From Monoplex corrugatus (Eukaryota > Mollusca > Gastropoda > Littorinimorpha > Ranellidae): a DNA stretch of 64,000 nucleotides. The position numbers were made by a program, and so were the translations under genes. The stretch covers positions 47,129,681 through 47,193,680 of the forward strand of contig CM060307.1 of assembly GCA_030674185.1 (NCBI GenBank). The letters are read 5' to 3'. Numbering within the stretch: the stretch's first letter is position 1; the number at the start of each line of letters is the position of its first letter. This document shows, in pieces, positions 1 to 10,919 of this stretch. The notes beneath the pieces were generated by a model that was given only the letters and a program-made list of their open reading frames with translations, had not been told where the DNA came from and did no database searches.

Positions 1-375
1 ACAGTAAGCTTCAATCATTATTACCATGCAGTATCTGTATTTTTTCCTTGATGACAACACAAGCTTAATTATCATTACATGCCAAAATCTGAGGTTTTTC
101 CCCCTCTTCTTGACAACACAAGCTTCAATCATCATTACCGTGTAGAATCATGTTTTTTTCTTTACGACAAACACAAGCTTCTGTCGCCATTACCATGCAA
201 ACTTATTTTTCTTTCTTGCTGACAATTTCTACCATATTACCATGCAAGATCTGTTGGTGGTTTTTGTCTTATGACAACACAAGTTTTCATTACCATGTAT
301 ATTTTTTCTTAGTTGATTAATATAGTCATTTTTCTTGTTTGACAAAACAAGCTTCAATCACTATTACCAAGCAGA
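1..375. repeat. Degenerate ~60-bp minisatellite
   Basis: About six diverged copies of a unit built around 'GACAACACAAGCTTCAATCA', then 'TCATTACCATGCA' and a T-rich spacer, recur every 55-65 bp. The array begins before the window. No coding potential is visible, and the short plus-strand open frame at 339-524 is a by-product. Confidence 0.75.
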
Positions 376-814
376 ATATCTTTTCCCCCTTTGTGGAAAA
401 CACAAACTTTTATCATCTGTGTGGCTCAGAAAAAGAAATTTTGTTAACTGTGGCCTCCGGTCCATCCGAATGTGAATGGGGGTATCCAATCCAATTCAAT
501 TCATGGTTGGAGAAGGTACAGTAGTGAGACAGGGGTGATGGTCACTTCTGTGGTGTTGGCTTTGACAAAAAGTTAAGACGTCTGTTACTTCATTTTCCTA
601 CGACTTTCCAGTAATAACAATAATAGAATAATCTGTATTTTACCTTCCAATAAAATTGACTACCAAACAGCACAACAGAGTCAGCAAAAACAAAAACAGT
701 AAAACAGAGAAAAATACGTTTCTGATCTTGATAAATCCTATCTGGGGCAGTGAAATGTAATCAGGAATCAATAAATACTAACCTTCCTCAAAATAACTAA
801 TATCCAATAATGTC
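376..814. other. AT-rich non-coding stretch
   Basis: No gene, RNA or clear repeat is recognised here. If the large minus-strand gene continues past the window start, this lies downstream of its 1168-1424 exon and is 3'UTR or intron. Confidence 0.5.
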
Positions 815-974
815 TAACCCTTTGACTCCCGCACCCTATCCACCAAATGCAAAAACTTAACCCTTTGACTCCCTCATCCTGATGACGGGGATGATGGGGT
901 CATAGGGTTAAGTTTTTGCTTTGTTAGCATCGTTGACAATGTAGGATGCTGGTGGGTGTGGGAGTCAAAAGGCT
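815..974. mobile_element. TTAA palindromic MITE, copy 1 (degenerate)
   Basis: The left end reads 'CTAACCCTTTGACTCCC' and the right end 'GGGAGTCAAAAGG'. The internal motif 'AACTTAACCCTTTGACTCCC' and its partner 'GGGTTAAGTTTTTGC' mark the inner palindrome, whose centre is eroded. It belongs to the family best preserved at 6556-6747 and 59175-59367. Confidence 0.8.
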
Positions 975-1167
975 CACAAACAAATACAATATCACCATCA
1001 GCTTGGTCTATCAGAGTGCATGATGTCCTTTTTTTTTTGTTCAATACATTCATTCCGGTTTTGAACATCACAAAAAACAATATAATTAATCAAACAATCA
1101 CAAAACAAGTAATCAAACAAATACAGCACGTAACTGAACAGCCAGTTTCTGCACACATACACAGAAA

Positions 1168-1424
1168 TCACGTTGACATTCGCTGTTGCAGTCTTTTCTT
1201 TTCGCGATAGCGCTTTTCATAAAGACTTTGCTTTTCCCGGTATCTGCGATACAAGAAAGGATTCTGCTTCAAACGTTCTCTGTACAGGCGACTCATCTCT
1301 GTGTTCCTATTGTACCTTGCCCCTTGTATGTGGGAATGAACAGGCATTGGCTGCCACCTAGATGAAAAACTCCCCCAATCCAATGCTGAACTTTCGTTGA
1401 ACTGATCCGGGCCCACAGCACACA
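1168..1424 (-). CDS. Alternative 3'-terminal exon: basic YREK-repeat module
   Basis: This candidate last coding exon of the large minus-strand gene adds 84 residues after a split codon. The acceptor 'TTTTGTTTATTTTCAG' ends at 1425, and the exon starts with two bases that complete a codon, so it is phase 1 and fits the G-ending donors at 47333 and 44376. The C-terminal half is strongly basic, with three tandem tyrosine-arginine repeats of the type YRERLKQNPFLY, YREKQSLYEK and YREKKRLQQR, then a stop. Such repeats occur in basic nuclear proteins of invertebrates, and nucleic-acid binding is an inference. The exon at 62520-62836 encodes a related module (SRWQ/ARWQ followed by RRYREKK). It could alternatively be a relic of a transposon-encoded protein. 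I see no clear poly(A) signal downstream. Confidence 0.72.
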
Positions 1425-1651
1425 CTGAAAATAAACAAAAGAAAAAGTTCCTTACATCTATAGCTTTATTCCCCTCCTATTTCTCCAATGAAAATCTACA
1501 AGTTCTACACTATATCGTCTAATCCACATTTGGTAATATGGAACATTTTTACTGTGTGTTGGTGGAAAGCAAGTGAGAATTCAGTAACATCTTTTCACTG
1601 TGTGCAGGTGTGCATGAAGAAACAAAGAGGAAAAGAGAGAGGGGGAGGGAG

Positions 1652-1652
<1 letters not shown>

Positions 1653-1691
<39 letters not shown>

Positions 1692-1797
1692 ACTGAAACA
1701 CGGTTCACTAAGGACACCAAGCCATACCCAGTAAGGGAAAGAGGGAGAGAAAAAGAGAGGGCGGGAGGGAGGGGAGAGAGAGAGAGATTGTGTTTGT

Positions 1798-1828
<31 letters not shown>

Positions 1829-1895
1829 TGTGTTGTGTGGTGGTGTTGTGTGGTGGTGTGGTGTGCGCGTGCGCGCGCGCGCCGCACGCGCGTGT
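1653..1895. repeat. (AC)n, GA-rich and (GT)n/(GC)n microsatellites
   Basis: A run of about 38 bp of AC, then a GGGA/GA-rich purine tract, then interrupted GT ending in alternating GC. Open frames on both strands here are repeat translations. Confidence 0.9.
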
Positions 1896-2042
1896 GCATG
1901 AAAAAACAGGCATTCGAAGTTAAATAGGAATCTAAATCATGTACTTTATGTATGGTATGGAGATGAACCAATTCACTACTAACCAGTATAGGGTATTTAA
2001 AGGATGTTTACCATTTATGATCTTAATTTCAGTTTGTCAAGA

Positions 2043-2126
2043 AAACATTATATGTACAGCACTAATATGCACAAACACCATAAAACATTATATGTACAGC
2101 ACTAATATGCACTAACACCACAGACG
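2043..2126. repeat. 43-bp tandem duplication
   Basis: Two head-to-tail copies start with 'AAAACATTATATGTACAGCA' and continue through 'CTAATATGCAC'. They are nearly identical, so the duplication is recent. Confidence 0.85.
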
Positions 2127-2235
2127 CCAAATGACAGAAGGATTATACAGAAGACCAAGAACTGACTTTCACACAATGTAGACCATATTAATTTTTAATT
2201 GCAGTACAGCAAAACATGCAGTCAATACTCTGTGT

Positions 2236-2405
<170 letters not shown>

Positions 2406-2611
2406 GCATTTGTGAGTATGTTGTGCTTGTGTGTGCATGCACGTGCATGTGTGCGCGAGTGTTTGTTCGAAATCACTGCAGAAATGGTCTCCATAAGACA
2501 AAATTCTGGAAACAAACATGTGAACCCACTGAAGAAGTGACATGACAGGAAATGACAACATTACATAGGAGAAGACAGAATGAGTACGAAAAAAGCACAA
2601 GTGGTTTGAGG

Positions 2612-2890
<279 letters not shown>

Positions 2891-3083
2891 TACGCCCATA
2901 AAGCACCAGGGTAGATGAGGGAGTGGGGAGAGAAGAAGGGGAACAGTTCAACAGGAACAAAAGTACACAAGACTGGATAGATAACAGACTCTATTTAATG
3001 ACAAATTAATCATTCAATACAAGAAGGAAGGAATCACAGAAGTTTTAACAACAAGATGCACATCCCCAATCTCCATGCAGCCA

Positions 3084-3276
3084 TTAACCCTTTGATTCCT
3101 GCGTCCTATCCACCAACTACAAAAACTTAACCCTTTGACTCCCTCATCCTATCCACCAGCTTCCTGCAGGAAGATGGTGGATAGGGTGAGGAAATCAAAG
3201 GGTTACATTTTTGTTTTGCTAGTTTAGTTGACAATGCAGGATGCTGGTGGACAGAGTGCTTGAATCAAAAGGTTAA
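3084..3276. mobile_element. TTAA palindromic MITE, copy 2
   Basis: A full-length copy has TTAA at both ends (3084-3087 and 3273-3276). The outer ends are 'CCCTTTGATTCC' and 'TCAAAAGG'. The inner 80-bp palindrome has arms 'CCCTTTGACTCCC' and 'TCAAAGGGTTA' around the centre 'CTTCCTGCAGGAAG'. CCCTTTG ends next to TTAA are typical of piggyBac-superfamily MITEs. Confidence 0.85.
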
Positions 3277-3487
3277 ACTTAGTGAACAGTCCACACCTCC
3301 GCACTGGATGAACCAAGCAATTAACAACTGACTTTTCTCAAATATGTTAAAAGTACTGTTCAATTACTGATTTCATACCATTTCACATTATTTACATTTT
3401 CTCATGAAGCCGAGTCTCGAGGCACACTAACAACCTGGGTCACTAAAATTCACTCTCACTCTCTCTCTCATCAATCTCTCATTCACC

Positions 3488-3523
<36 letters not shown>

Positions 3524-3548
3524 CACACACACATTTATATGAAAATGA

Positions 3549-3609
<61 letters not shown>

Positions 3610-3655
3610 ACACCCCAGCACATGCACACACACATTTATATGAAAATGACATTTT
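3488..3655. repeat. (CA)n tracts with duplicated flank
   Basis: Two CA tracts are each adjacent to 'CACATTTATATGAAAATGAC'. The repeated flank shows that the tract and its flank were duplicated in tandem. Confidence 0.9.
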
Positions 3656-4215
3656 CACAGCCTATCTCCCACCAAGGCAATGTTTCTGGCCTGTAGTCAA
3701 TAAATAAAATGATTGGTGCCTTGCATCAAGACTATTTAAAAGGAGTTTATTGAATGTCCATTAGAACACGTGCGCGCGAAAAGTGGTTTATTGAATGTCC
3801 ATTAGTGATGTTGTAGTCTTATGAAATATTTAAAATTTTCACATCCTGGAATCAGACACTTGCTTGCAGGACTACAAGTCCAGAAGCAGCAAGTGTAATA
3901 ATTAAGGCGAAAAAAGACTGCAGTGAGTAGACTTGCTTGTTGATTTTTCCAGAGTTCAGACAGGTTTTACTATTTGTTCTTCCCCCCGTTTCTTTTTGCA
4001 CAAATTTCGCCCACTAACTTTTTGTGGCATGAATTCAGTGCAGACACTTCATCTCAGCAATGAACGTGGGGGTAGCGGGGATTAAAATAAAAAGAATGTT
4101 ATCACTGTCAGAACGTGTAGATTATTTTTGCCTTCAACTGCATGAGAACCGCCAGGTTTTCCTGAAAGAGACCACTCATGAGATCGTAACACTTGACAGC
4201 CAGTAGGTACTGCAA
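3656..4215. other. Non-coding stretch, candidate 3'UTR of the 4216-4484 exon
   Basis: No coding sequence is recognised. Two short copies of 'GTTTATTGAATGTCCATTAG' occur (about 3745 and 3786), each giving a minus-strand AATAAA. Between them is a reverse-complement piece of the GT-flanking motif from 2.6 kb. Confidence 0.45.
3746..3751 (-). terminator. Candidate poly(A) signal AATAAA
   Basis: AATAAA on the minus strand lies about 465 bases past the stop codon of the 4216-4484 exon, with a second one at 3787-3792. Such hexamers are common by chance in AT-rich DNA. Confidence 0.25.
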
Positions 4216-4484
4216 TCATTCCCAAAAGACCAGTTTGGTGTGGTATGTCACAAAACATTCTGATGGACATAGCGGTGGCTGACTCGGGCAAACTGGACAG
4301 AACCATCTGGTATCATGCCGGATGCGTTTTCTGGCACACACCCGACACTTGCGGTATGGCTTGCTTTTTTTCTGGGTGGCAGGGATTTCTGCTGGAGTGT
4401 GGTGACCAGTGAGTCGTATATGATCGTCCTTATTCACCTGATACATTGCTTCTCCTTCCTCCATTGGGAACAGCTGGCTGCCAT
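4216..4484 (-). CDS. Alternative 3'-terminal exon: piggyBac-type zinc ribbon (copy b)
   Basis: This terminal coding exon adds 88 residues. The acceptor 'GACCCTGTTTCAG' precedes 4484, and the exon enters in phase 1 (G plus AT gives Asp). The first half is acidic and linker-like. The second half is a cysteine-rich ribbon with spacing C-x2-C-x12-C-x2-C-x6-C-x3-C-x4-H, including CRVC, DTRWFC, CPSQPPLC and CFVTYHT, and ends soon after in FWE and a stop. This matches the zinc-binding C-terminal domain of PGBD4-like piggyBac transposases, which helps bind DNA ends. No DDE catalytic domain lies upstream, so I read it as an exapted domain joined to the common N-terminus. The exon at 5190-5536 is a paralogue with identical cysteine spacing, implying local exon duplication. 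A bare transposon relic is less likely given the splice site and intact frame. Confidence 0.8.
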
Positions 4485-5189
4485 CTGAAACAGGGTCAAC
4501 CATATCGCTGCAGTGTGCTTAATCCATCCCCACTCGATGTCAGATACTGCTGGTATCTAATAACACAGATACCACAGTGGGGTTTTTTGGGTTTTTTATT
4601 ACACAAACACGTCAACCATCATTCCAGTAAATCTGTGCTGGAGAAACACTCACCAAATCTTAAACTTCCCCTTCATTCAGTATGGTGTTTCAATGTCAGT
4701 ATTCAATATGAAGCTTATTTCTTAAACACACAATCTGCCAAAAAGACAAGGTAGTTTCACTAAACGCAGTGATTTAACATTAAAGATCTATCATACGTGC
4801 CTGATGCTAAATTTATCACTTGACCATTATACAGGAGAAAAAGGAATGAAAAAAAAGTTCAGACAAGTCAAAAGTGTCACCAAACATTCAAAACATTTCC
4901 CGAATTTAACATATACAAATATACGCAGTATTCCGACAAGCCTATTGTTGGCATAACGTCTACTGATCTGACAAGAGTATTGCACACGCTGTTGTGAAAG
5001 GTCACTTAAGTGTTACACTAAAATCTACATGCACAACACTACAAATACTGCACTGTACAACACTGGAGTAAGTGTGAAGACTCATGTTTGTGCTCTTCTG
5101 TCTTGTGACACATTTTCAACATACACCAATGCGATGATTTGGTCCTATCTACAACCACTTCCATGAAGCTCGTTGTACCCACATGAATG
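4485..5189. other. Intron/3'UTR between the two zinc-ribbon exons
   Basis: AT-rich, without a recognised gene. A minus-strand AATAAA at 4595-4600 could end transcripts that use the 5190-5536 exon. The plus-strand open frame at 4446-4754 is antisense to the exon and is not supported. Confidence 0.45.
4595..4600 (-). terminator. Candidate poly(A) signal AATAAA
   Basis: Minus-strand AATAAA about 590 bases beyond the stop of the 5190-5536 exon. The context alone does not prove its use. Confidence 0.22.
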
Positions 5190-5536
5190 CTACCAGTAGA
5201 CAACTTTGGTGTGGAAATCTCCAAAACAGCCAGCCATGCAGAGAGCTGGGTGACTTGGACAAGAGCTGCAGAACCAACGAGTGTCTTTTCTAAATCCTTT
5301 TCTCAAGCATACACGACATTTTCTCCGTGGCTTAGGATTTTTTCCAGTGGGCGGGAATGCCCTCACTGATTGTGTGTGATCCTCAGACAGACGAACATCA
5401 TCGTCATTATTTCCGATAGGTGGGAAGGCATGCATATTGAGGCCACCAGCATCCATAAGAGAATGTTTGTCTTCCTGGTGTTCAGCCTGACTGTACATGT
5501 CCAACGACAGATTGACTGGTTTCTCTTCTTGATCAC
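5190..5536 (-). CDS. Alternative 3'-terminal exon: piggyBac-type zinc ribbon (copy a)
   Basis: This terminal coding exon adds 114 residues. The acceptor 'TTTTGGATGTTTCAG' ends just before 5536, and the exon begins in phase 1 (G plus GT gives Gly). Roughly 70 acidic, flexible residues precede a basic KNPKPRRK stretch. The zinc ribbon CRVC...DTRWFC...C...CFGDFHT follows with the same spacing as the exon at 4216-4484, and a TAG stop follows YW. The family resemblance is to the C-terminal zinc-binding domain of piggyBac transposases. The ribbon and the final YHT/FHT block are conserved between the two exons while the N-terminal linkers differ, as expected for duplicated exons under selection on the ribbon. 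Which DNA it binds, if any, cannot be read from the sequence. Confidence 0.82.
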
Positions 5537-5922
5537 CTGAAACATCCAAAATATCACAGCGCATCACCACACTGCGTCCTGTACTGCTGCTAACTGTCAG
5601 AACATTGTCTTACGCGTATTTCATCTATTACAGTGTGATAGGCTGTTAACTCCAAATAGTCTGACAGAAATTGCACAAAAACAAAAAACAACTACTGATT
5701 TACCAGTAACATTTAAAGGTCAAACATACCTTGACTGACGAAGTCATTTCAACCCTTATGCAGCCAATGTCGCATTAATGACCCTGGGCTGAGCGCAAAC
5801 ATCGCATTAACACAACAGACAACACAAGGAAACAAGCCTCGCAGTGGTTTAGCTATCTTGTAAGACAGTGCATGAAGCTGGACAATCACACGACTCATTC
5901 ATTTGCTTCATGCAAACGTAGC
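5537..5922. other. Intron with one strong but short acceptor-like site
   Basis: No convincing exon is found. A good acceptor 'GCAATTTCTGTCAG' near 5669 is followed in phase 1 by only about 20 codons before TAG, so it is not called. Confidence 0.4.
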
Positions 5923-6070
5923 TTAACCCTTTGACTCCTGCACTCTATCCACCAACAGCAAAAACATAACCTGGTGGATAGGGCGAGGGAATCAAAGGGC
6001 TATGTTTTTGCTGTTCCAGCATGGTTGACGATGCAATATGCTAGTAAATAAGATGTGGAAGTCAAAAGGT
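5923..6070. mobile_element. TTAA palindromic MITE, copy 3 (internally deleted)
   Basis: It starts with TTAACCCTTTGACTCCTG and ends with GTCAAAAGGT. Half of the inner palindrome is missing: 'AAAAACATAACCTGGTGGATAG' jumps directly into the right inner arm. Confidence 0.8.
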
Positions 6071-6555
6071 GCATTGGAAAGGTGCAGTTTTCAAAACTTT
6101 TTTTTTTTTTTTTTTTTGGGTGGTCATAGTGTGATGTCATGACCTAAGCTAATATACAGGTAAGATACCATCACACTCAGTGGATTATGTGGTTTGCTGT
6201 GGCTTACTGGTGAAAGTACTGAAACTAGATTTTGACTGCATGCTTTATTGAGCAAGCTCTTTTTCATGTTTTGTTTCTTTTCTGTGGTGTATGTGGTAAT
6301 GAGTCTCATGAGTGACCGTTTACAAATAAAAATCATCTTCATAAATTATCTGACAATGAATGTTATTTTTTTTTTGTTTTCTATTTTTTTCTTTGACATC
6401 CGAAGAAACGTTCAAAAACCTTACCAACATTTTCAACCGAGCTTGTATTTCAGGAGAAAACATGATTTTAAACTGAGTGTGTGACCTCTAACTTGTAAGT
6501 CTTGGAGAGTTGATTCTGGCATCATCTGCAAATTTCGATGCTGGTGGCAAAGGGA
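6071..6555. other. AT-rich intron sequence with a poly-T run
   Basis: A T run of about 20 bp lies near 6097-6118. No gene is recognised on either strand. Confidence 0.5.
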
Positions 6556-6747
6556 TTAACCCTTTGACTCCCACACCCTGTCCACCAGCATCCTGCATTG
6601 CGACCATTGCCAGCAAAGCAAAAACTTAACCCTTTGATTCCCTCACCCTATCCACCAGCTTCCTGCAGGAAGCTGGTGGATAGGGGAGGGAATCAAAGAG
6701 TTAAGTTTTTGCAGTTGGTGGATAGGATGCGGGAGTCAAAGGGTTAA
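6556..6747 (-). mobile_element. TTAA palindromic MITE, copy 4 (well preserved)
   Basis: The outer TTAA pair is at 6556-6559 and 6744-6747, and the inner TTAA pair at 6626-6629 and 6701-6704. The outer arms read CCCTTTGACTCCCACACCC and its complement. The inner unit is a near-perfect palindrome centred on TTCCTGCAGGAA. The long asymmetric arm lies on the left, opposite to the copies at 3084 and 59175, so the element inserts in both orientations. Confidence 0.88.
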
Positions 6748-7389
6748 ATTGCTGCATAAAGAAGGCTCTACCACAACAGCCAGTCAGCAAAGAGCACAGC
6801 TATCATCTTTTACCTTCAAAAATGTAAGACACACAACCACATATGCCAGATGATTTTAACCAGAGACAAACATTACTTGTACTTCAAATCAAACATAAAT
6901 CTGAGACAACAAAATAACAACAGGTCATATACCATTAAAATCCAATTTCAATGTTACTAAATTCATAAAATCAATGTCACAGAAAACATTTATCACAAAA
7001 ACAAAACACAGAGCCTAAATCAATCCTTACATTCGTAACACAACACACAGCCTAAATCAATCTTCATTTGGGAGTCACACAAGATGAACTACACTCTTCA
7101 TCCATATGTCAAAAAAGAAAAAAGTAATCATCCATTAAAAATCATAGTATAAGGAATGTTGAAAAATGTAACGGAAGTCACACATATAAAAAACAAGCAA
7201 TGTGTTATGGGTTTTTACAACCACATTAACACAGAACAGAACAGAATAAAAACATTCTGTTCACAAGGTAATTGTCTCTTTACAACACAGAAAGGCACAA
7301 CAGAATGAAAGCACTCGCCTGACAATTTTTTTTTTTTACGCTTACAACCTGAAAAGCACTACCAAACGGAATAGAAACATTCTGTTCTT
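6748..7389. other. AT-rich intron sequence
   Basis: Imperfect copies of 'ACAGAACAGAATAAAAACATTCTGTTC' occur near 7235 and 7360. No gene is recognised. Confidence 0.5.
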
Positions 7390-7449
7390 TTATTTTTCAA
7401 ACATCAGAAACATTTTCTCCATCTTACTGTGCTTAAAATGAACATGAAC

Positions 7450-7493
<44 letters not shown>

Positions 7494-7676
7494 CACACAC
7501 ACATGTGCGCACGCACACACACAGAGCACACATATATCCATGCACATTATGCAAGCACACAAACTCGTCATTATCATTAAAAAGGAAAAGTCGATCATGA
7601 TAGCAACTCCTTCCCACCATTAAATCTGAGGCGGTAACATCGACAATCTTCATTTCTTCATACTGAAGATTAGCCT
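7390..7676 (-). CDS. Weak candidate terminal exon containing a (GT)n tract
   Basis: After an acceptor-like 'GCGCACTGCAG' the minus strand is open in phase 1 for about 95 codons. The first 45 residues (ANLQYEEMKIVDVTASDLM and onward) look protein-like. The frame then runs through the microsatellite at 7456-7505 as Cys-Val repeats before a stop. The pyrimidine tract is poor and I recognise no domain, so this may be chance. Confidence 0.25.
7456..7520. repeat. (CA)n microsatellite
   Basis: CA dinucleotide run with a short interruption at about 7490. Confidence 0.95.
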
Positions 7677-8259
7677 CTGCAGTGCGCCATCATTTCAAAA
7701 GTTCAAAAACTATGTATCGAAGCAAGTATCTATCATCATCATGGATTGCATCTTCAAGGAACACTGGAATGTGCTATCATTCACACTTAAGCCAGACATA
7801 TCATTATTAACTTGTCTCACATCAAGCCCCCCCCCCCCCCCCCCCCCAAGTCAATGTACAAAGCCTCCCTGCTTATCAACACGATGTAAACATTATTTCC
7901 ATATTCAGAATCAAGCCAGTCTGTCATCCACTTCGGGAGAGAAAAAAGAGGAGATGAGTAAATACAAAAGTAAATAAATACGTAAAAATGAATAAAGGAG
8001 TATGTAGATACATAAACAAGATATGAGAACAAATAACAGAAAACACACTATGCATTCATACTTGCACACTCATATCCACACAGCATGATGGCCGACAAAA
8101 CCACCACCACCAAGAACAATAACAACACACAAATAATGAAATATACAAAAGCTCATATATACATCAACAAACATACATGCAGCAGATGATAAAATAAAAG
8201 GCAGGCAATTATCATGACAAACTTAAAGATGTAAAGACAACAATCAACACACAGATATC

Positions 8260-8290
<31 letters not shown>

Positions 8291-8370
8291 ACACCACACA
8301 CACACCACGCATGCACACCACACACACGCACAAGCGTGCATATGTAACAGCCATCAATTTCCATTGTTAC
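7677..8370. repeat. Intron with poly-C run (about 7828-7848) and (CA)n tract (about 8259-8335)
   Basis: The poly-C run and the CA tract are obvious. The remainder is AT-rich and shows no coding sequence. Confidence 0.7.
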
Positions 8371-9028
8371 ACTGAGGTTGTGATATCATACGTAGCGTTT
8401 TCTTCATATATGGTGTTTCCATTCTCTTTGACAGTGAAGCCCCCATCCAGATCTGTTATTGGTGACTGAGCCATCCGTGTATATGATTACATCTTTGGGG
8501 TTGCAACTTAGTACTTAGTTGCTCCATGAGTAGTTGAATTTCTGCAACTGTTTTCCCTTCTGGCCATTCAAAACAGTGTCTCCCTTGATTTTTCTTTTTT
8601 TGATTTTTGAAATGGTTTGGGATGTTTTTATTATTCCTTAATTCCTTCAAGTTCTGTCAGCTGACACACGTGCTGAATGGATTCCTCTGCTCATCAACGA
8701 TTTTCCCTGTTGGTGTCTGTTGCCTTAAGTTGTTCTGACCATCTCGTGGAGTGGGTTTTCAGGTTTTTCTCATGCCCTGAAATATGCCTTCACTTGTTCT
8801 ATTCGGTGTCTCAACTGCATAAAGGAAGATCAAGCAGGTATCATATATAGTCTTTGTGGATGTATCTTTAGTGGTTCCAAGGATCACACTCATCACTTTG
8901 TTTTGTATTCTTTCTAGTTTTAGCAGGTTTGCCTGTGACAACATACTGAGGCCCAGTTCATAATCGATGACATTCAATATTACAGCTTGGTATAGCTGAA
9001 ACTGTACTACAGCTTGGTATACCTGAAA
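8371..9028 (-). mobile_element. Jockey-like non-LTR retrotransposon fragment (RT end and RNase H), decayed
   Basis: On the minus strand, 8759-9028 encodes a reverse-transcriptase C-terminal block (LLKLERIQNKVM, then ILGTTKDTSTKT). The segment 8380-8650 carries an RNase H-like start (DGSVTN, GWGFTVKENG) broken by frameshifts. A related relic lies on the plus strand at 16390-17215. The catalytic RT motifs are missing, so this is a dead 5'-truncated copy. It abuts the RTE-like element at 9029. Confidence 0.7.
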
Positions 9029-10546
9029 CACCACCCATAATGAAAGATGAAGTTAGAGCAGCATTGAAAAGATGAAACCAGGAAAAGCCCCAGGACCAGA
9101 CAACATTACCACAGAGATGATTGAAGCTCTGGAGGAATTCAGTATAGAAAAAATAACAGTCCTCCTAAATGAAATTTACGACACTGGAAAAATCCCCAAA
9201 GATATGTGAATATCAATTTTCACTGCACTTCCCAAGAAGACGGGGGCTATAGAATGCGAACTCCATCGCACAATCAGTTTGATGAGTCATGTAACCAAGA
9301 TCCTATTAAGAATAATCATGATGATGACAAGGAATAGAATCAAAAGAGAAATTGCAGATGAACAGTGTGGATTTGTGGAAGGGAAAGGAAGTATTAATCC
9401 ATATACATCCTAAGAACTATCACAGAGAGGTCAATCAAGATGAACAAGGATTTATCTTTATGCTTTGTTGATTTGTTGACTATACCAAGACTTTTGATCG
9501 GGTAAGACATGAAGAATTGATCAACCAACTAGAAAGACTCAATACTGATAGAAAAGATCTATGAATAATCAGAAATATGTATTGGGAACAAACAGCTGCA
9601 ATGAGAATAAAAAACAATATAAGCTCTTTCCAAAACATCAAAAGAGGAGTCAGACAGGGTTGTGTTTTGTCACCAGATCTGTTTTCACTTTACAGTGAAA
9701 ACATCATGAGAAACCTAGAGCAAGACCCTGGATTAAAGGTTGGAGGAAAAATGATAAACAACATTCAATATGCAGATGACACCATGCTAATTGCAGAAAG
9801 TGAAAGGGACCTACAAAACCTTGTGAATATACTTGAAATAGAAAGCAAAGGTAAGGGATTAGAACTAAACAGCAGGAAGACTGAAGTCATGGAGATCAGT
9901 TAAAAAACATGAAATCCCCTCATGCAAAATAACAGCAAAGGCACAACCTTAGACAGGTTGATAAGTTTAAGTACCTGGGAATGATCATTTCACCAGACAG
10001 CAGATGCACATCAGAAATAGCCAGCAGAATCGGCCAAGCCAAAACAACATTCAAGAAGATGAAAAGCATTCTTACCAACAAATGCCTATCATTTAACATC
10101 AGGAAGAGAGTTCTTGAATGTTATATATAACTAATACTGTTGTACGGTTGCGAGGCGTGGACAGTCAACAAGCAAACCCAGAGCAAGATTGAGACAGCCT
10201 AGATGTGGTTTCTAAGAAGGATGTTGAGAGTTCCATGGACAGCAAAGAAAACAAATGAGACAGTCTTGATGGAGGCAGATACAAGTAGATCATTCATAAG
10301 GAAGATTAGGAAAAGACAGGCAACATTCATAGGCCATTTTATGAGGAAAGGGGAATTGGAACACCTGATCACAAGAAAGCTGGAGGGAAAGAGAGCACTG
10401 GGTAGACCCAGGGAGAAGATACTAGACGGACTTGCAGAGATGCTTGAGGCAACAAGAGATAGAGACAGATGAAGTCCATAATCGCCAACGCCATGCATGC
10501 GGCAAGGCACCTGATGATGATGATGATGATGATGATAGCTGAAACT
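9029..10546 (+). mobile_element. RTE-like non-LTR retrotransposon, 5'-truncated and frameshifted (copy 1)
   Basis: The sequence reads through an RT N-terminal block (MKDEVRAALK, KPGKAPGPDN), the QCGFVEGKG block, and an intact stretch at 9577-9903 with GVRQGCVLSPDLF and the catalytic YADD at 9769-9780. It then reads into the C-terminal part (GHFMRKGELEHL) and ends in a short ATG-repeat tail near 10515-10543. Several stops and frameshifts break the frame and no endonuclease domain is present, so it is inactive. It matches the copies at 54600-56235 (plus), 50405-52188 (minus) and 33901-34165 (minus). Confidence 0.88.
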
Positions 10547-10683
10547 AGTGAAAGAAATGACGTTCTTCAATGCCTTTAGCCACCACTGTTTTTATGATTG
10601 AAAGGCCTTTTTAAAAAAAAGTCATTTGAGTGTAGTGGTCTCCACATGTTTTCTGAAGGTTGGACTAAGACTGGTTTTATTTG

Positions 10684-10686
<3 letters not shown>

Positions 10687-10743
<57 letters not shown>

Positions 10744-10754
10744 TGTGGTGTGTG

Positions 10755-10798
<44 letters not shown>

Positions 10799-10812
10799 GT
10801 GTGTGTGTGTGT
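10687..10812. repeat. (GT)n microsatellite
   Basis: About 125 bp of GT with a few interruptions. Confidence 0.97.
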
Positions 10813-10919
10813 TTTTCCAACCAAAGAAAAAGAAGAAAATGGAAATCTGGTCTGGCTAGGCCATCCATTTCCTTTAACCCCACACCTTATATTTTACAAA
10901 CAATGCCAGCATGAGGTAA

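Noticed and set aside
5600..5670. Strong acceptor followed by a 20-codon phase-1 frame
   Set aside because: Too short to separate from chance, and no conserved pattern is visible.
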